DNA of 64,000 bases from Geobacter sp. AOG1 (lineage in GTDB: Bacteria > Desulfobacterota > Desulfuromonadia > Geobacterales > Geobacteraceae): NCBI RefSeq assembly GCF_019972315.1, contig NZ_BLIZ01000001.1, positions 372,001-436,000 of the forward strand, given 5' to 3'. Positions within the stretch are counted from its first letter, which is position 1. Each line of letters opens with the position of its first letter. The notes below the pieces were generated by a model. That model was not told the DNA's origin, ran no database searches, and saw only the letters and a list, made by a program, of their open reading frames with translations. Below are positions 1 to 9,049 of this stretch, one piece after another. The translations under genes and the position numbers were made by a program.

Positions 1-3000
1 GTTACACCGATTATGCCCGTGGTCCCCTTCTGCCCCCGGTGCTCGAAGTTGAGACAGTTGACGGCCATGAGGCGGGGCAACCGGTAGTTGTGGGGGGCAT
101 GGCACTTGGAACAGGTATAGGAGTGAACCTTGTTGTTCGCATTGCCATCCGCCGCCGTGGATGTCGTTGCCCATCCCTTTACCGTGCCATGAATCCTGGA
201 CCGCGATTTCCAGGCGTCCGGCGCCACGTTCTGGCCCGCCTTGGGTGCCAGTAGCGTCTTGCTGTGGCAGTCGAGGCAGAGACCGCCAAACTGGGTGTCC
301 GTCTCCGTAACCCGGTTCGTGGTATCGGCGAGGTTCCATTCCCTGGCGGTTTGCGCAGTCCCGAAGTTGACCTGGTTCACGGTGGTAGAGCCACCGAAGG
401 TGTTCTGGTCGATGTAGTACCGTGGTGTACTGCTCACATTCTGCTTGTTTGGCCGCTGTGTGTTTGAACCGCCATGGTTCGTCCCGCCACGCGACTCATT
501 AGTGGCTACCGGAGTTACGTCCTCCTTGTAGGGGGAGGTCATCCAGGTCCCTTTCAGCAACGGCACCGAGTACTTCTGGTTGAGGGTCGGACTGACACCG
601 TGCGGATCGTGGCACGGCGTGCAAAGCCCGTTGATCTGGTGCTGGGCGTCGGGAGGGTTGTCCAGCGTCGACGAGGCGCCGAAATGGCCACCCTTGTTTG
701 CTACTATGGTGGCTTTATAGGCATACCTCTGGGCAGGGCCGAAATAATCGCCGGCAACGGTCGGAGTCTTGAAATACGGTGAATCCCAGTACCCTATGAT
801 GCGCTGCGTTGCACCGAAGGTCCCCTGGTAACCCCATGGCACCGTCGCGCCGGCGGTGGAGTTCAGATGGCAGTCGAAGCAGAGTCCCGCGCCCGGATTG
901 TATTTGGCGTTGGCAGTAGTGGAATCGGACGAGGGCTGGTAATTGGCAGTGTAACCGCCGATACCGTTGTCCGTGTCCTTCAGGATCGCGCCATGGTTGC
1001 GCCCCGTGGCGCTGGAATAGTTGCTGGTGATCCCTTTGACCGTCGAGCCATGAGAGTTATGGCAGTCATAGCAGAGAACGTTCACCGCCCCGCTGGTATC
1101 AGTTAGAGAACTGTCTATACCATTAGTGGTGCTCCAGCCACGCTTATTGAAAGACGTGTTACCATGGGCTGAGAACGCCTTTACCACCGTATCCTTGGCA
1201 TTGACGTTATGGGCGTTGGTTCCGGAACTGGAGTATTTGCCCCATTTCACTCCGCCTGTCTGTGAGTATCTCTCGTCGATGCTTTTGCCGTCCCACGCGT
1301 ACTTCTGGGGCGTATTACCGTCACCGAAGGGAACGGCCGTCGCACTCGCCGCGCTATGGCAGCCGATGCAGACCGTGTTCAGCTTCTGTATATCATGGCG
1401 CGTGCCGGTGGCGGAATATGGTACGAACGTTGTAGTACTGCGCGCCACAGGTCGCGCACCGCTCTGGTACACAACCAAGTCCACCGTTGAGCCGGTCTTG
1501 AGGGAACCGCCGTGATAGTTGACGTTGACCGTACCATCAATGTTCGCTTCCCAATGGCACTGGTAGCACTGTTGATCCGTAACGCCGGCACCCTGGATAT
1601 GGTGGGAATTGCCGCTGCTGAACTGGCTCATCACGGCGGACCGGTCGCTACGTTGGACGAACTTGTGGCAAATGGTACAGCCGCCGATCGCCTTGAAACC
1701 CTGGTTATGCTTATGGCAGGCGATACAGTCGACCTGTTTTGCCTGATTCTCGTGACCGACGATCGCCGTCATGCTCTGCTTGTGATACCAGGTCTGTGAA
1801 TGGCAGACCTCGCAGATCTTGGTGGAATTGGTGATCGCCGCCGAATAGACCCCGAAGCTCGGGTTGGTACCATCGTTCACCGTCGTCTTGGACTGGAACA
1901 GCACCGCGCTGCCGGGGAATGCGGTCGCATCCGGCGCCGTGAGGGTCACCTTGATGCGGGAGATGTTGGTAGACCCTGGAATATGGCAGGTGGTACAGTC
2001 GAAGGCGCCGTACTTGGTGCCGGGAAGTCCCCAGCCGCCATTGGCATTCCAGTAGGGAGTGCTCTTGGAGATATTGGTTGCGTTGGTGCTGTTGTGAAGA
2101 AGATCATTCTGTGTCCAAGAGGAGACGATGGTGGTTATAGCACTGTCGGACTGAGTGGTGTGGCCAGCGCCGCTCACATTGACCTGAGATGTCAGGGTGT
2201 TGCCAACGACGGCTGCCGCCTGGGCTTTTACCGTGAGGGTGGTGTTGTAGGTCGCACCCGGAGCCAGCGCGCCAGTGGTGGTGCTCCCCAGTACAGACGG
2301 AAGGACGAAGCTTGCAGTGTTCCCCGTTTCCGTGCCGACGGCAATGGTGAAGGGGGTACTGCCGCAGAATGAGTTGTCGTTGTTCGTGACGGACAAGGCA
2401 TAGGACGTCTGCTGCCCTTTCTGAACACCAGCATCCGCACTCAGGGTCACGGTCGGCGCATTCGCCGTGCAGGTTCCGGCATTGACGGTAAAGACGTTGT
2501 TACCGGTTCCCGTCTGGCCGCCCGGAAGTGTAACGGTAACACTTCTCAGGCCGGTGGCTGCGCCTGCTGTTATGGTAATATTCGCCGTCAGCTGGGTTGC
2601 ACTCACATACGAAGTCGAATTGACCGTAATCCCCGTTCCGCTGAAAGCCGCTGACGCGCCTGACAGGAAGTTGGTACCGGTGATCGTCACGTTCAGGTTA
2701 TTGGTCCCCTGGCCCGCATTGTTGGGGCTTGTGGCGGTGACCGTCGGTGCCGGGGCCGCGTTGACCGTGAACACGCCGGTGCCGGTGCCGGCACTTCCCC
2801 TCGCGTTGGTTACCGTCACGTTCCTCGCGCCGGTTGTGGCGTCCGGTGCGACGTCAATGTTTGCGGTGAGAGAGGTGGCGCTGGTATATGTAACACTGTT
2901 CACGGTGATACCGGTACCGCTGAATACAACGGTCGGTGCAGTGGGCGTGTTGCTGAAACCGGTACCGGTAATGGTGATGTTCTGGTTGGTCTGTCCCTGG

Positions 3001-4133
3001 GTCCGGCTGTTGGGCGTCGTGCTGGTCACCGTCGGTGCAGCATTGACCGTGAAGACGCCGGTACCGGTACCGCTGCCGGTATCGGGGTTGGTCACCGTCA
3101 CGTTACGTGCACCCGTGGTCGCCGTTACGGTGATGTTTGCAGTTAGTGAGGTAGCAGAATTGTAGGTTGTGCTATTTACGGTGATGCCTGCACCAAACGA
3201 CGCCGTGGCGCCACTCTGGAAACCGGTACCGGTGATGGTAACATCAGCCGTGTCGCCGATCTGCAGGGCGTTGGGAGAGGTGGAGGTTACTGTGGGATTA
3301 ATTATAGTTACTGCTGGGCTAAGTACTGCACCAACTATACCTCCGCGAATCGCACCAAAACTGTAACTGGGAGTAACTGTTTCAGCTGATGCAGACGCTC
3401 GCGAAGCCGCATACGAATAGTTGCCTGAGGCAGCAATCTGATTAGGAGTTGCTGGGTAGGCTGGTGTATAAGTGCTTCCTGTAACAGTTGGTGCAGTATT
3501 AACGTTTACAACTGTACTCAGCACAGAATATCCACCTGCTGGCACAGCAAGTCCTGTACCGAACGTAAGTGCTGTAGCGGCGTTGTTTACATATGTGTTA
3601 TACGTTGGTGCCGGGGCAACTTGATCTACATCCTTAAAACAAGCAGCATAAATATGGGTGCCTGACAAACTCGTAGTGCTAAGTGATACTGTTATTGTAT
3701 TATTTGCTTTTGCAGCAATGCCAGTTTCACCTAGATAAAAGATTTTCGTCATTCGACGCTGGGTGTCATCTGATGTAACCACTTCAGTCAACGTGTTAGT
3801 CGCACCAGTTCCTCCGTAAGTCACTGAAGTTACTGGTGTCGCTGCTGGGGTACCATTGTATGCGGTCTCAACCACTACAATTAGCATACGATTATTGTCT
3901 GTTCCTGTAGTACCAGTACCGGAAAACGTAGCTGTTACTGTCCCCCCTGTGGTTCCGGTCCCAATAGGTGCAGCAGTAAAGTTCGTAAGTGCTGATACAG
4001 CCGCCTCAGCCCCCTTTGGCTTATACCATCCTTGGTATGTAAACACGCTTACAAGCAGGGTGAGAGTCGTTACCAACCCGACCTTGACCCACAGATTCAT
4101 CCCCCGAATTTTCTTCGCTATGACTCTTCCCAT
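1..4133 (-). CDS. Multiheme c-type cytochrome with TIG/Ig-like domains, C-terminus beyond window
   Basis: This is a secreted cytochrome likely to act in extracellular electron transfer. The reading frame stays open from an ATG at 4133, with a GAGGT ribosome site just upstream, to the left edge, giving at least 1377 residues. The order seen is a basic, hydrophobic signal-anchor (about 1-45), a Thr/Gly-rich beta-type region (to about 280), three IPT/TIG-like repeats (about 281-555), another Ig-like stretch (about 556-660), then a heme region. Eleven CxxCH motifs are visible (for example CTTCH, CEVCH, CIACH, CTICH, CYQCH, CIGCH, CYDCH, CSKCH). I checked the frame at several heme motifs and found no frameshift. 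It follows the 4233-8963 cytochrome by about 100 bases and may share its transcript. The total heme number is unknown because the 3' end is missing. Confidence 0.9.
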   Translation of the reverse strand, partial: MGRVIAKKIRGMNLWVKVGLVTTLTLLVSVFTYQGWYKPKGAEAAVSALTNFTAAPIGTGTTGGTVTATFSGTGTTGTDNNRMLIVVVETAYNGTPAATPVTSVTYGGTGATNTLTEVVTSDDTQRRMTKIFYLGETGIAAKANNTITVSLSTTSLSGTHIYAACFKDVDQVAPAPTYNTYVNNAATALTFGTGLAVPAGGYSVLSTVVNVNTAPTVTGSTYTPAYPATPNQIAASGNYSYAASRASASAETVTPSYSFGAIRGGIVGAVLSPAVTIINPTVTSTSPNALQIGDTADVTITGTGFQSGATASFGAGITVNSTTYNSATSLTANITVTATTGARNVTVTNPDTGSGTGTGVFTVNAAPTVTSTTPNSRTQGQTNQNITITGTGFSNTPTAPTVVFSGTGITVNSVTYTSATSLTANIDVAPDATTGARNVTVTNARGSAGTGTGVFTVNAAPAPTVTATSPNNAGQGTNNLNVTITGTNFLSGASAAFSGTGITVNSTSYVSATQLTANITITAGAATGLRSVTVTLPGGQTGTGNNVFTVNAGTCTANAPTVTLSADAGVQKGQQTSYALSVTNNDNSFCGSTPFTIAVGTETGNTASFVLPSVLGSTTTGALAPGATYNTTLTVKAQAAAVVGNTLTSQVNVSGAGHTTQSDSAITTIVSSWTQNDLLHNSTNATNISKSTPYWNANGGWGLPGTKYGAFDCTTCHIPGSTNISRIKVTLTAPDATAFPGSAVLFQSKTTVNDGTNPSFGVYSAAITNSTKICEVCHSQTWYHKQSMTAIVGHENQAKQVDCIACHKHNQGFKAIGGCTICHKFVQRSDRSAVMSQFSSGNSHHIQGAGVTDQQCYQCHWEANIDGTVNVNYHGGSLKTGSTVDLVVYQSGARPVARSTTTFVPYSATGTRHDIQKLNTVCIGCHSAASATAVPFGDGNTPQKYAWDGKSIDERYSQTGGVKWGKYSSSGTNAHNVNAKDTVVKAFSAHGNTSFNKRGWSTTNGIDSSLTDTSGAVNVLCYDCHNSHGSTVKGITSNYSSATGRNHGAILKDTDNGIGGYTANYQPSSDSTTANAKYNPGAGLCFDCHLNSTAGATVPWGYQGTFGATQRIIGYWDSPYFKTPTVAGDYFGPAQRYAYKATIVANKGGHFGASSTLDNPPDAQHQINGLCTPCHDPHGVSPTLNQKYSVPLLKGTWMTSPYKEDVTPVATNESRGGTNHGGSNTQRPNKQNVSSTPRYYIDQNTFGGSTTVNQVNFGTAQTAREWNLADTTNRVTETDTQFGGLCLDCHSKTLLAPKAGQNVAPDAWKSRSRIHGTVKGWATTSTAADGNANNKVHSYTCSKCHAPHNYRLPRLMAVNCLNFEHRGQKGTTGIIGV

Positions 4134-4185
4134 GGTGACCTCACCTCAGATTTTTAACGTTGGAAACGGAACTTTAGCATGCGTT

Positions 4186-4223
4186 TGCCGACCGGTCCAC
4201 CCTTTCAGGCAGACCGGTCGGCA
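4186..4223 (-). terminator. Perfect 12-bp stem hairpin between two cytochrome genes
   Basis: The arms at 4186-4197 and 4212-4223 (TGCCGACCGGTC and its complement) are perfect, with a 14-base loop. The hairpin lies 10 bases past the stop of the 4233-8963 cytochrome and about 50 bases before the next start. There is no U-run after it, so it may be an RNA-stability or attenuation hairpin rather than a full terminator. Confidence 0.5.
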
Positions 4224-4232
4224 TCGCGTTAA

Positions 4233-7200
4233 CTACAGGCTGTCGTGGCAGATGGTGCAACTAATGGCCTTGCCGTAATCGTTGGTCCAGTTGACCGCCT
4301 TGCCGTTGTGGCAGGAGATGTTGGAGCAGTTGCCGCCGCTGAACATGGTGTTGCTGAGTGCGGTCTTGGCGGTGTCGAAGGAACCGGAGGCGCTCGGACC
4401 GCCTTTGAACGCACTTCTCGTCCAGACCGTGGAGTCGTAGCTGGCCGGCCGGAGCTGAGCCTTGGATTTCACGTTTATGGCGGCGAAGGAGACATCCTTC
4501 GCACCGTTAACGTGCTTGTCGAGGCCGGTGATCCGGGCAGCGCCCGTGGCATCGGCGTTGCTGCCCGTCGTGTTGCCATGGCAGGCAACGGCGGAACAGC
4601 TGCCGTTGTACTTGTTCCGTGCGACGTTGACCGTCAGACCGTGACAAATATTACAGCCGATGGTAGTCGACTGGGCCGGATCGCCGTGACTGGAGGCAAC
4701 GGTGGTCGTTGCGGTTGCCCCAATCTTGCCGGAGTAGCCGGGACCGGCATAGATATCAGCCTGATGGATGGAGGCGTAGTTCGTATGGGCCGCATGGGAA
4801 TCGTTGGTCGGCGAGTTCGCGTGACACATGCTGCAGCGCGTAGCGGCAGTCATCGTCGTGTTCCAGGCCGGCGTCGTCACGAAGGTCCCCTTGCCGTCGC
4901 TGTGACAGTATACGTTCAAGCACTTGAGCGTACCCGTGCCCGGTGCTTTGTCAGTAGAAGGATTAACGTTTTTCGCCCGAAGAGAACTGACCCCGGTCCT
5001 GACGTCGAGTTGCACTTCGACGGTGTCGTCGGCGTGATACACACCCCTGTCGATCGGGTGACAGTTGCCGCACCCGAAGGCGTAGGCCTTCCAGGTTACG
5101 CCGTCGGTGTCGGACCCAGCTGACTGGTTAGCGGTGTAGGCATAGAAGGGTATGGTCGCCAAGTTGAGCCCACCCATGTGCCGTTTGTGGGCACCGGAGA
5201 GAGTATTGACGTCATGACAAGCCGCGCAGGTGAGGGTATCACCCCACTTAGCGGTGCCGGCAAAGTGGCATCTGCCGGTGAGACCGGATACGCCGATCCC
5301 CGCACAGGTTCCGCCGGTGGAAGCGTAGGTATAACTGGCGATAGTGGTAGTCAGATTCGGCTGTATGTTGTACTGACCGTTAACATGGTTAGCAGCGGTG
5401 GCTATCGTGGTCCCGTCGGTGGTGGTGGCATAGTGGCAACGGGAACAATCCGTCGGGTGCTTGGCGTGGCTGTTGGTCTTCAGCGAACCGTTGGCATACT
5501 CCGGCTGACCGTTGGTATTGCCGCCGCCGTGACAGGAACCGCAGTTGAGCGTTCCCGACCAGGTCGGATTGGTGCCGGCAGTGATAGTCCGTCCATCCGA
5601 CTGGGCTGTCCCACCGGTACCCTTGCTGTGGCAGTAGGTACTCGTGCAGGTGGTGCCGTCCCAGCTGCCGCTAACGGTGCTGTCGAACGCCACATCCTTC
5701 ACCTTGTTCAGGTGCATGTGAACGCTGGAAATAGTGGCAAAGGTCGTGGAGTCGACAGTGGACTTGACCGTTCGCGCATGGCATTTGACGCAGGCGAATT
5801 TGTAACCGGCTGCGGTACCCACGTGCTTGACGTGCGGGGTAGAAGCCGGCGGGTTAGCTGCAGTACCGCCATGGCAGCTGTCACAGTTAACCGTCGGCGG
5901 TGTAGCCCAGGAGATGGCGGCATGGGTCGGCGAGGCGGTGCTGGTGCCGTTGCTGTGGCAGTAGGTGTTGGAGCATGTTGTGCCTGACCAGGTACCACCG
6001 GCCCATGCGGAGAACGCCACGTTCTTGACCTTGTTGACATGATACGTCTTGTCGCTCAGGGCCGTGTTGCTCGAAGCCGTCAGGCTATGGCAGGAATTAC
6101 ACGATATGGTGTTGCTATTAGCATAGGTAGTGACATGCTTCAGGTGAGAAGCGGTCCCTGACCAGGTTGCATCACCCGACTTGTTGTGGCAGCCGCCACA
6201 GTCGAGCGTTCCGTTCGGTGAGGCCCAGTTGAACGAGGAGTTTACCGGGTTGCCGCCGTTACCATTGCTGTGGCAGTACGTGGAAACGCAGGTACCGTTG
6301 GTCCAGTTAAAGCCGTTATCGGTCGTCCCCTGGGTGGTAACGTAGGTGTAGCTCCCCTTCCGTGTGGCGGAAGTAAAGCCGAAGAACACCTGGCCTGCGC
6401 CCTTGGGATCTGCGGGTCCCGTGGCGTGAACGGCATAGGAAGAACCAGGGCGGTGGCAGGAAGAACAGGCAAACCGGTAAGTGGTGGAGGTGCCGCTGTT
6501 CCCCGGTGTCATGGTGTAGCTCGTGGGAAGAACGGTTGTGTCTTCCCAGTGCTGGCGGTGGGCAGTGGTCGCAGACCAGTTATTGATACCAGTACCCGAA
6601 GCTGCCGCATTGGCACTGTGGCAGGTATTGCACGCCAGCGGTACGCCTACGGTGAGTCCCCACTGCGGAGATGCGGAAGTACCGTGGCAGTAGGTGGCGG
6701 AACAGGTGGTGTCCGCATTATAGACGCCTGTTTTGCCCGCAATCACCTTGAAGGCGACATCTTCTTTGTTGTTCAAATGGAGGGTTGAGTAGTTGCGCAG
6801 TTTGCCGGCAACTGCCGCGTCCACGGTACGGTAGTGACAGGTGGCACAACCGGTGGTGTCGGTAACACCCGCGCCGGCCACGTGCTTGGTGTGGCTATTG
6901 GGAGTGGTGCTGCCCGCGCCACCGCTCACGTAATCGGGCGCACCGGTCGTCGTATTGCTGGTACCGTGGCAGCCGTTGCAGCCATAGGTCGTAGCTGAAT
7001 TCCACGCCGCAGGATTGACGTAGACCAGACTCGTGGCGTTGCCGTTTGAGTGGCAGTAGAAGTTGGAGCACTGCTTCGTTCCGTTGTCGTAGCGGGAAGG
7101 CCCGCCTGCACGGAGGCCGGTATAATCCACGAACTTGTTGACGTGGGCCGTGGTCCCGGTGGTGGCATTCAGGGTGGTGTTATCGGCTACCGTCTTCTGG

Positions 7201-8963
7201 TGGCAATCGACGCAGCCGAAGCTGTTGTTGGTACCCAGTACGGCGGCGTTGTTCACGTGGGCGGCATGCTTGACGGACAGGGCTGTGCCGCTCGGGCCAT
7301 TGGCCGTGGCGCTGCCGTGGCATGAGGTACAGTTAAGCGTTCCGCTCCCCCAGGTAACTGCCGGTGCATAGGTGGGAGTTCCCTGGCCGTCACTGTGGCA
7401 GTAAACGTTCGAACAGGAGCTGTAGCCGGTGCCGGGAGTAAGGGAAGCCGCATTATAGGTTGCCGAGGCACCGAAGTAGTCGGGGATGCCGACGTTGATC
7501 TCGTAGTTGGCGTGTTTTTGGGCCATGTTATTGTGACATGCTGAGGAGCTGCAAGTTGTGGGTGCCCAAGCACCAGCAGTCTGGTAAACGTGGCAGGCGG
7601 CGCACACTTCCGAGGCGGTAATGCCGAATTTGAACGTGAGATGTTTCGTATGGCTTCCCGTCGTAAGAGGTGTCGGTGTCCCGATGGCGAAACCGCCGGC
7701 ATCGTGTTTGAACTGGATGCCATGACAGGTTCCGCACTGGCCGGATGCAGGGGTACCCCACGTCGGGGTCTGGTAAGTTGGAGGCCATGTACCGCCGTTC
7801 CCTTGACCTGATGAATGACAGTAAACCGTCGCACAAGAGGAATATCCTGGACCGGCCGCTTTTACGGACGGCGATGCGGGCGTTGCCGGTTGGCCATTAT
7901 AGGTGCCGTTTTTCGCGGAAGAGGTATTGTCAAAGGCAACTTCGACCTGCCCGTCGACATGATTCGCGACGGTTTTTATGGTCATGCCCGAGGTAGCGGT
8001 CACCGCATGGCACGTCACGCACTTGATCTGGGTATAACCCAACGTGTAACCATTGACATGGGCCTGATGACTGCCGGTGGCCATGGGATCGGAAGATGCA
8101 AGGTCCGCCTTGTGGCAGCCGGCACAGGTAAGGGTACCTCCCCAGGTTGCCGTCTTGTTGGGGGGGTCAACACTGGTGTTCGCCTTGGTACCGGGGCTGT
8201 GACAGTACAAATTGGTGCAGTTGCCGTTGCGGGCAGGGCTCTTGCTCGGCAGGTAGTTGGGATAGCTGACATTACCGCTGTAGGTTCCGCCGTTGTTGGG
8301 TGTTGCGGTGAAGAGAACCTGCAGGCCGCGATTGCCGGCGCTGGTTGCGTGGGCGAACTTGTTTGCCTCGGCGGTGTGGTCGGAGTGGCATTTTACGCAG
8401 GAATCGGTGGTGGTGCCATAGTAGGTTGCGTGTTTCTGGCCAGCAACGGGGTGATTGCCGTCGGCGGGTGCAGCCAGATGGCATTGGTCGCAGTCGTTCG
8501 TGGAGCTGTCGGTGTAGGTGAATTTAGCGCTTCCCCAGGTAGGGGTCACTTTCTCGAAGTGGCAATTGACATTGGAGCAGGTGCCCAATGCAGGTGTGGC
8601 AGACTGGGCAAAGGAAGTTCCCCTGGAGTAGGCACCGGTTGCCGGCGAGTTGTTGATATTCGAGGAGAACCGGATAAACCCGTCGCGATGGGCGTTATTG
8701 TAACCCGCTACACCACCACCGTGGCAAACACCGCAGTTACCCGCCGTTGCGCCAGCAGGCTGGTGGGTCTGGTGATTCCCCTGAAATCCACCTGTTGCAG
8801 TATTGCGCGTAGCATCGTCCAGCGGCGGCATGCCGTGACAGCCGGCACAGTCCGTTATCGGCGCAGCATGCACCGTACCTGTCTGAACAAGTAACGCTAT
8901 TAGCGAGAACAAGACAGCAATCACGGGTATCAGACTGTTCCCAGCTACACGATGTCTTTTCAT
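4233..8963 (-). CDS. Giant multiheme cytochrome with CxxxxCH/CxxCH repeats
   Basis: A secreted cytochrome of 1576 residues, expected in the periplasm or outside the cell and probably a long-range electron carrier. The start is set at the ATG at 8963, which has AAGGAG 7 bases upstream; a further ATG eight codons earlier has no such site. Residues 1-33 form a Sec signal peptide. The rest is a tandem array with 25 CxxCH motifs and 13 CxxxxCH motifs (forms such as CSNVYCH, CTSTYCH, CSNTYCH). This matches the family described from Geobacter sulfurreducens as GSu_C4xC__C2xCH, in which a CxxxxCH is followed by one or two CxxCH. One further Cys-rich site has a long gap (Cys, 11 residues, CH). Whether the CxxxxCH sites bind heme cannot be told from sequence. 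It shares orientation and repeat type with the 9050-12256 gene. Confidence 0.93.
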   Translation of the reverse strand: MKRHRVAGNSLIPVIAVLFSLIALLVQTGTVHAAPITDCAGCHGMPPLDDATRNTATGGFQGNHQTHQPAGATAGNCGVCHGGGVAGYNNAHRDGFIRFSSNINNSPATGAYSRGTSFAQSATPALGTCSNVNCHFEKVTPTWGSAKFTYTDSSTNDCDQCHLAAPADGNHPVAGQKHATYYGTTTDSCVKCHSDHTAEANKFAHATSAGNRGLQVLFTATPNNGGTYSGNVSYPNYLPSKSPARNGNCTNLYCHSPGTKANTSVDPPNKTATWGGTLTCAGCHKADLASSDPMATGSHQAHVNGYTLGYTQIKCVTCHAVTATSGMTIKTVANHVDGQVEVAFDNTSSAKNGTYNGQPATPASPSVKAAGPGYSSCATVYCHSSGQGNGGTWPPTYQTPTWGTPASGQCGTCHGIQFKHDAGGFAIGTPTPLTTGSHTKHLTFKFGITASEVCAACHVYQTAGAWAPTTCSSSACHNNMAQKHANYEINVGIPDYFGASATYNAASLTPGTGYSSCSNVYCHSDGQGTPTYAPAVTWGSGTLNCTSCHGSATANGPSGTALSVKHAAHVNNAAVLGTNNSFGCVDCHQKTVADNTTLNATTGTTAHVNKFVDYTGLRAGGPSRYDNGTKQCSNFYCHSNGNATSLVYVNPAAWNSATTYGCNGCHGTSNTTTGAPDYVSGGAGSTTPNSHTKHVAGAGVTDTTGCATCHYRTVDAAVAGKLRNYSTLHLNNKEDVAFKVIAGKTGVYNADTTCSATYCHGTSASPQWGLTVGVPLACNTCHSANAAASGTGINNWSATTAHRQHWEDTTVLPTSYTMTPGNSGTSTTYRFACSSCHRPGSSYAVHATGPADPKGAGQVFFGFTSATRKGSYTYVTTQGTTDNGFNWTNGTCVSTYCHSNGNGGNPVNSSFNWASPNGTLDCGGCHNKSGDATWSGTASHLKHVTTYANSNTISCNSCHSLTASSNTALSDKTYHVNKVKNVAFSAWAGGTWSGTTCSNTYCHSNGTSTASPTHAAISWATPPTVNCDSCHGGTAANPPASTPHVKHVGTAAGYKFACVKCHARTVKSTVDSTTFATISSVHMHLNKVKDVAFDSTVSGSWDGTTCTSTYCHSKGTGGTAQSDGRTITAGTNPTWSGTLNCGSCHGGGNTNGQPEYANGSLKTNSHAKHPTDCSRCHYATTTDGTTIATAANHVNGQYNIQPNLTTTIASYTYASTGGTCAGIGVSGLTGRCHFAGTAKWGDTLTCAACHDVNTLSGAHKRHMGGLNLATIPFYAYTANQSAGSDTDGVTWKAYAFGCGNCHPIDRGVYHADDTVEVQLDVRTGVSSLRAKNVNPSTDKAPGTGTLKCLNVYCHSDGKGTFVTTPAWNTTMTAATRCSMCHANSPTNDSHAAHTNYASIHQADIYAGPGYSGKIGATATTTVASSHGDPAQSTTIGCNICHGLTVNVARNKYNGSCSAVACHGNTTGSNADATGAARITGLDKHVNGAKDVSFAAINVKSKAQLRPASYDSTVWTRSAFKGGPSASGSFDTAKTALSNTMFSGGNCSNISCHNGKAVNWTNDYGKAISCTICHDSL

Positions 8964-9010
8964 TGCCAACTCCTTATAAATAAGCAAACCGGACTCTATA
9001 TTTTTTCGGC

Positions 9011-9031
9011 GGGGGTGGCAAGCCCACCCCC
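9011..9031 (-). terminator. GC-rich 8-bp hairpin after the 24-heme cytochrome gene
   Basis: The arms are GGGGGTGG (9011-9018) and CCACCCCC (9024-9031) with a 5-base loop, 19 bases past the stop of the 9050-12256 gene. No U-run follows on the minus strand, so termination may be partial and transcription may continue into the next cytochrome gene. Confidence 0.45.
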
Positions 9032-9049
9032 AATATTCACGTTAACAGG

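Noticed and set aside
2467-3165. Long plus-strand frames opposite the cytochrome genes, also at 4245-5123, 7815-8894 and 9899-11176
   Set aside because: They are low-complexity mirrors of heme and Ser/Thr-rich repeats on the minus strand, with no ribosome sites or recognisable domains.
1-4133. Suspected frameshift in the left-edge cytochrome, because no single long frame was obvious at first
   Set aside because: Codon phase was checked at several heme motifs against the ATG at 4133 and is continuous; the frame simply runs off the window.
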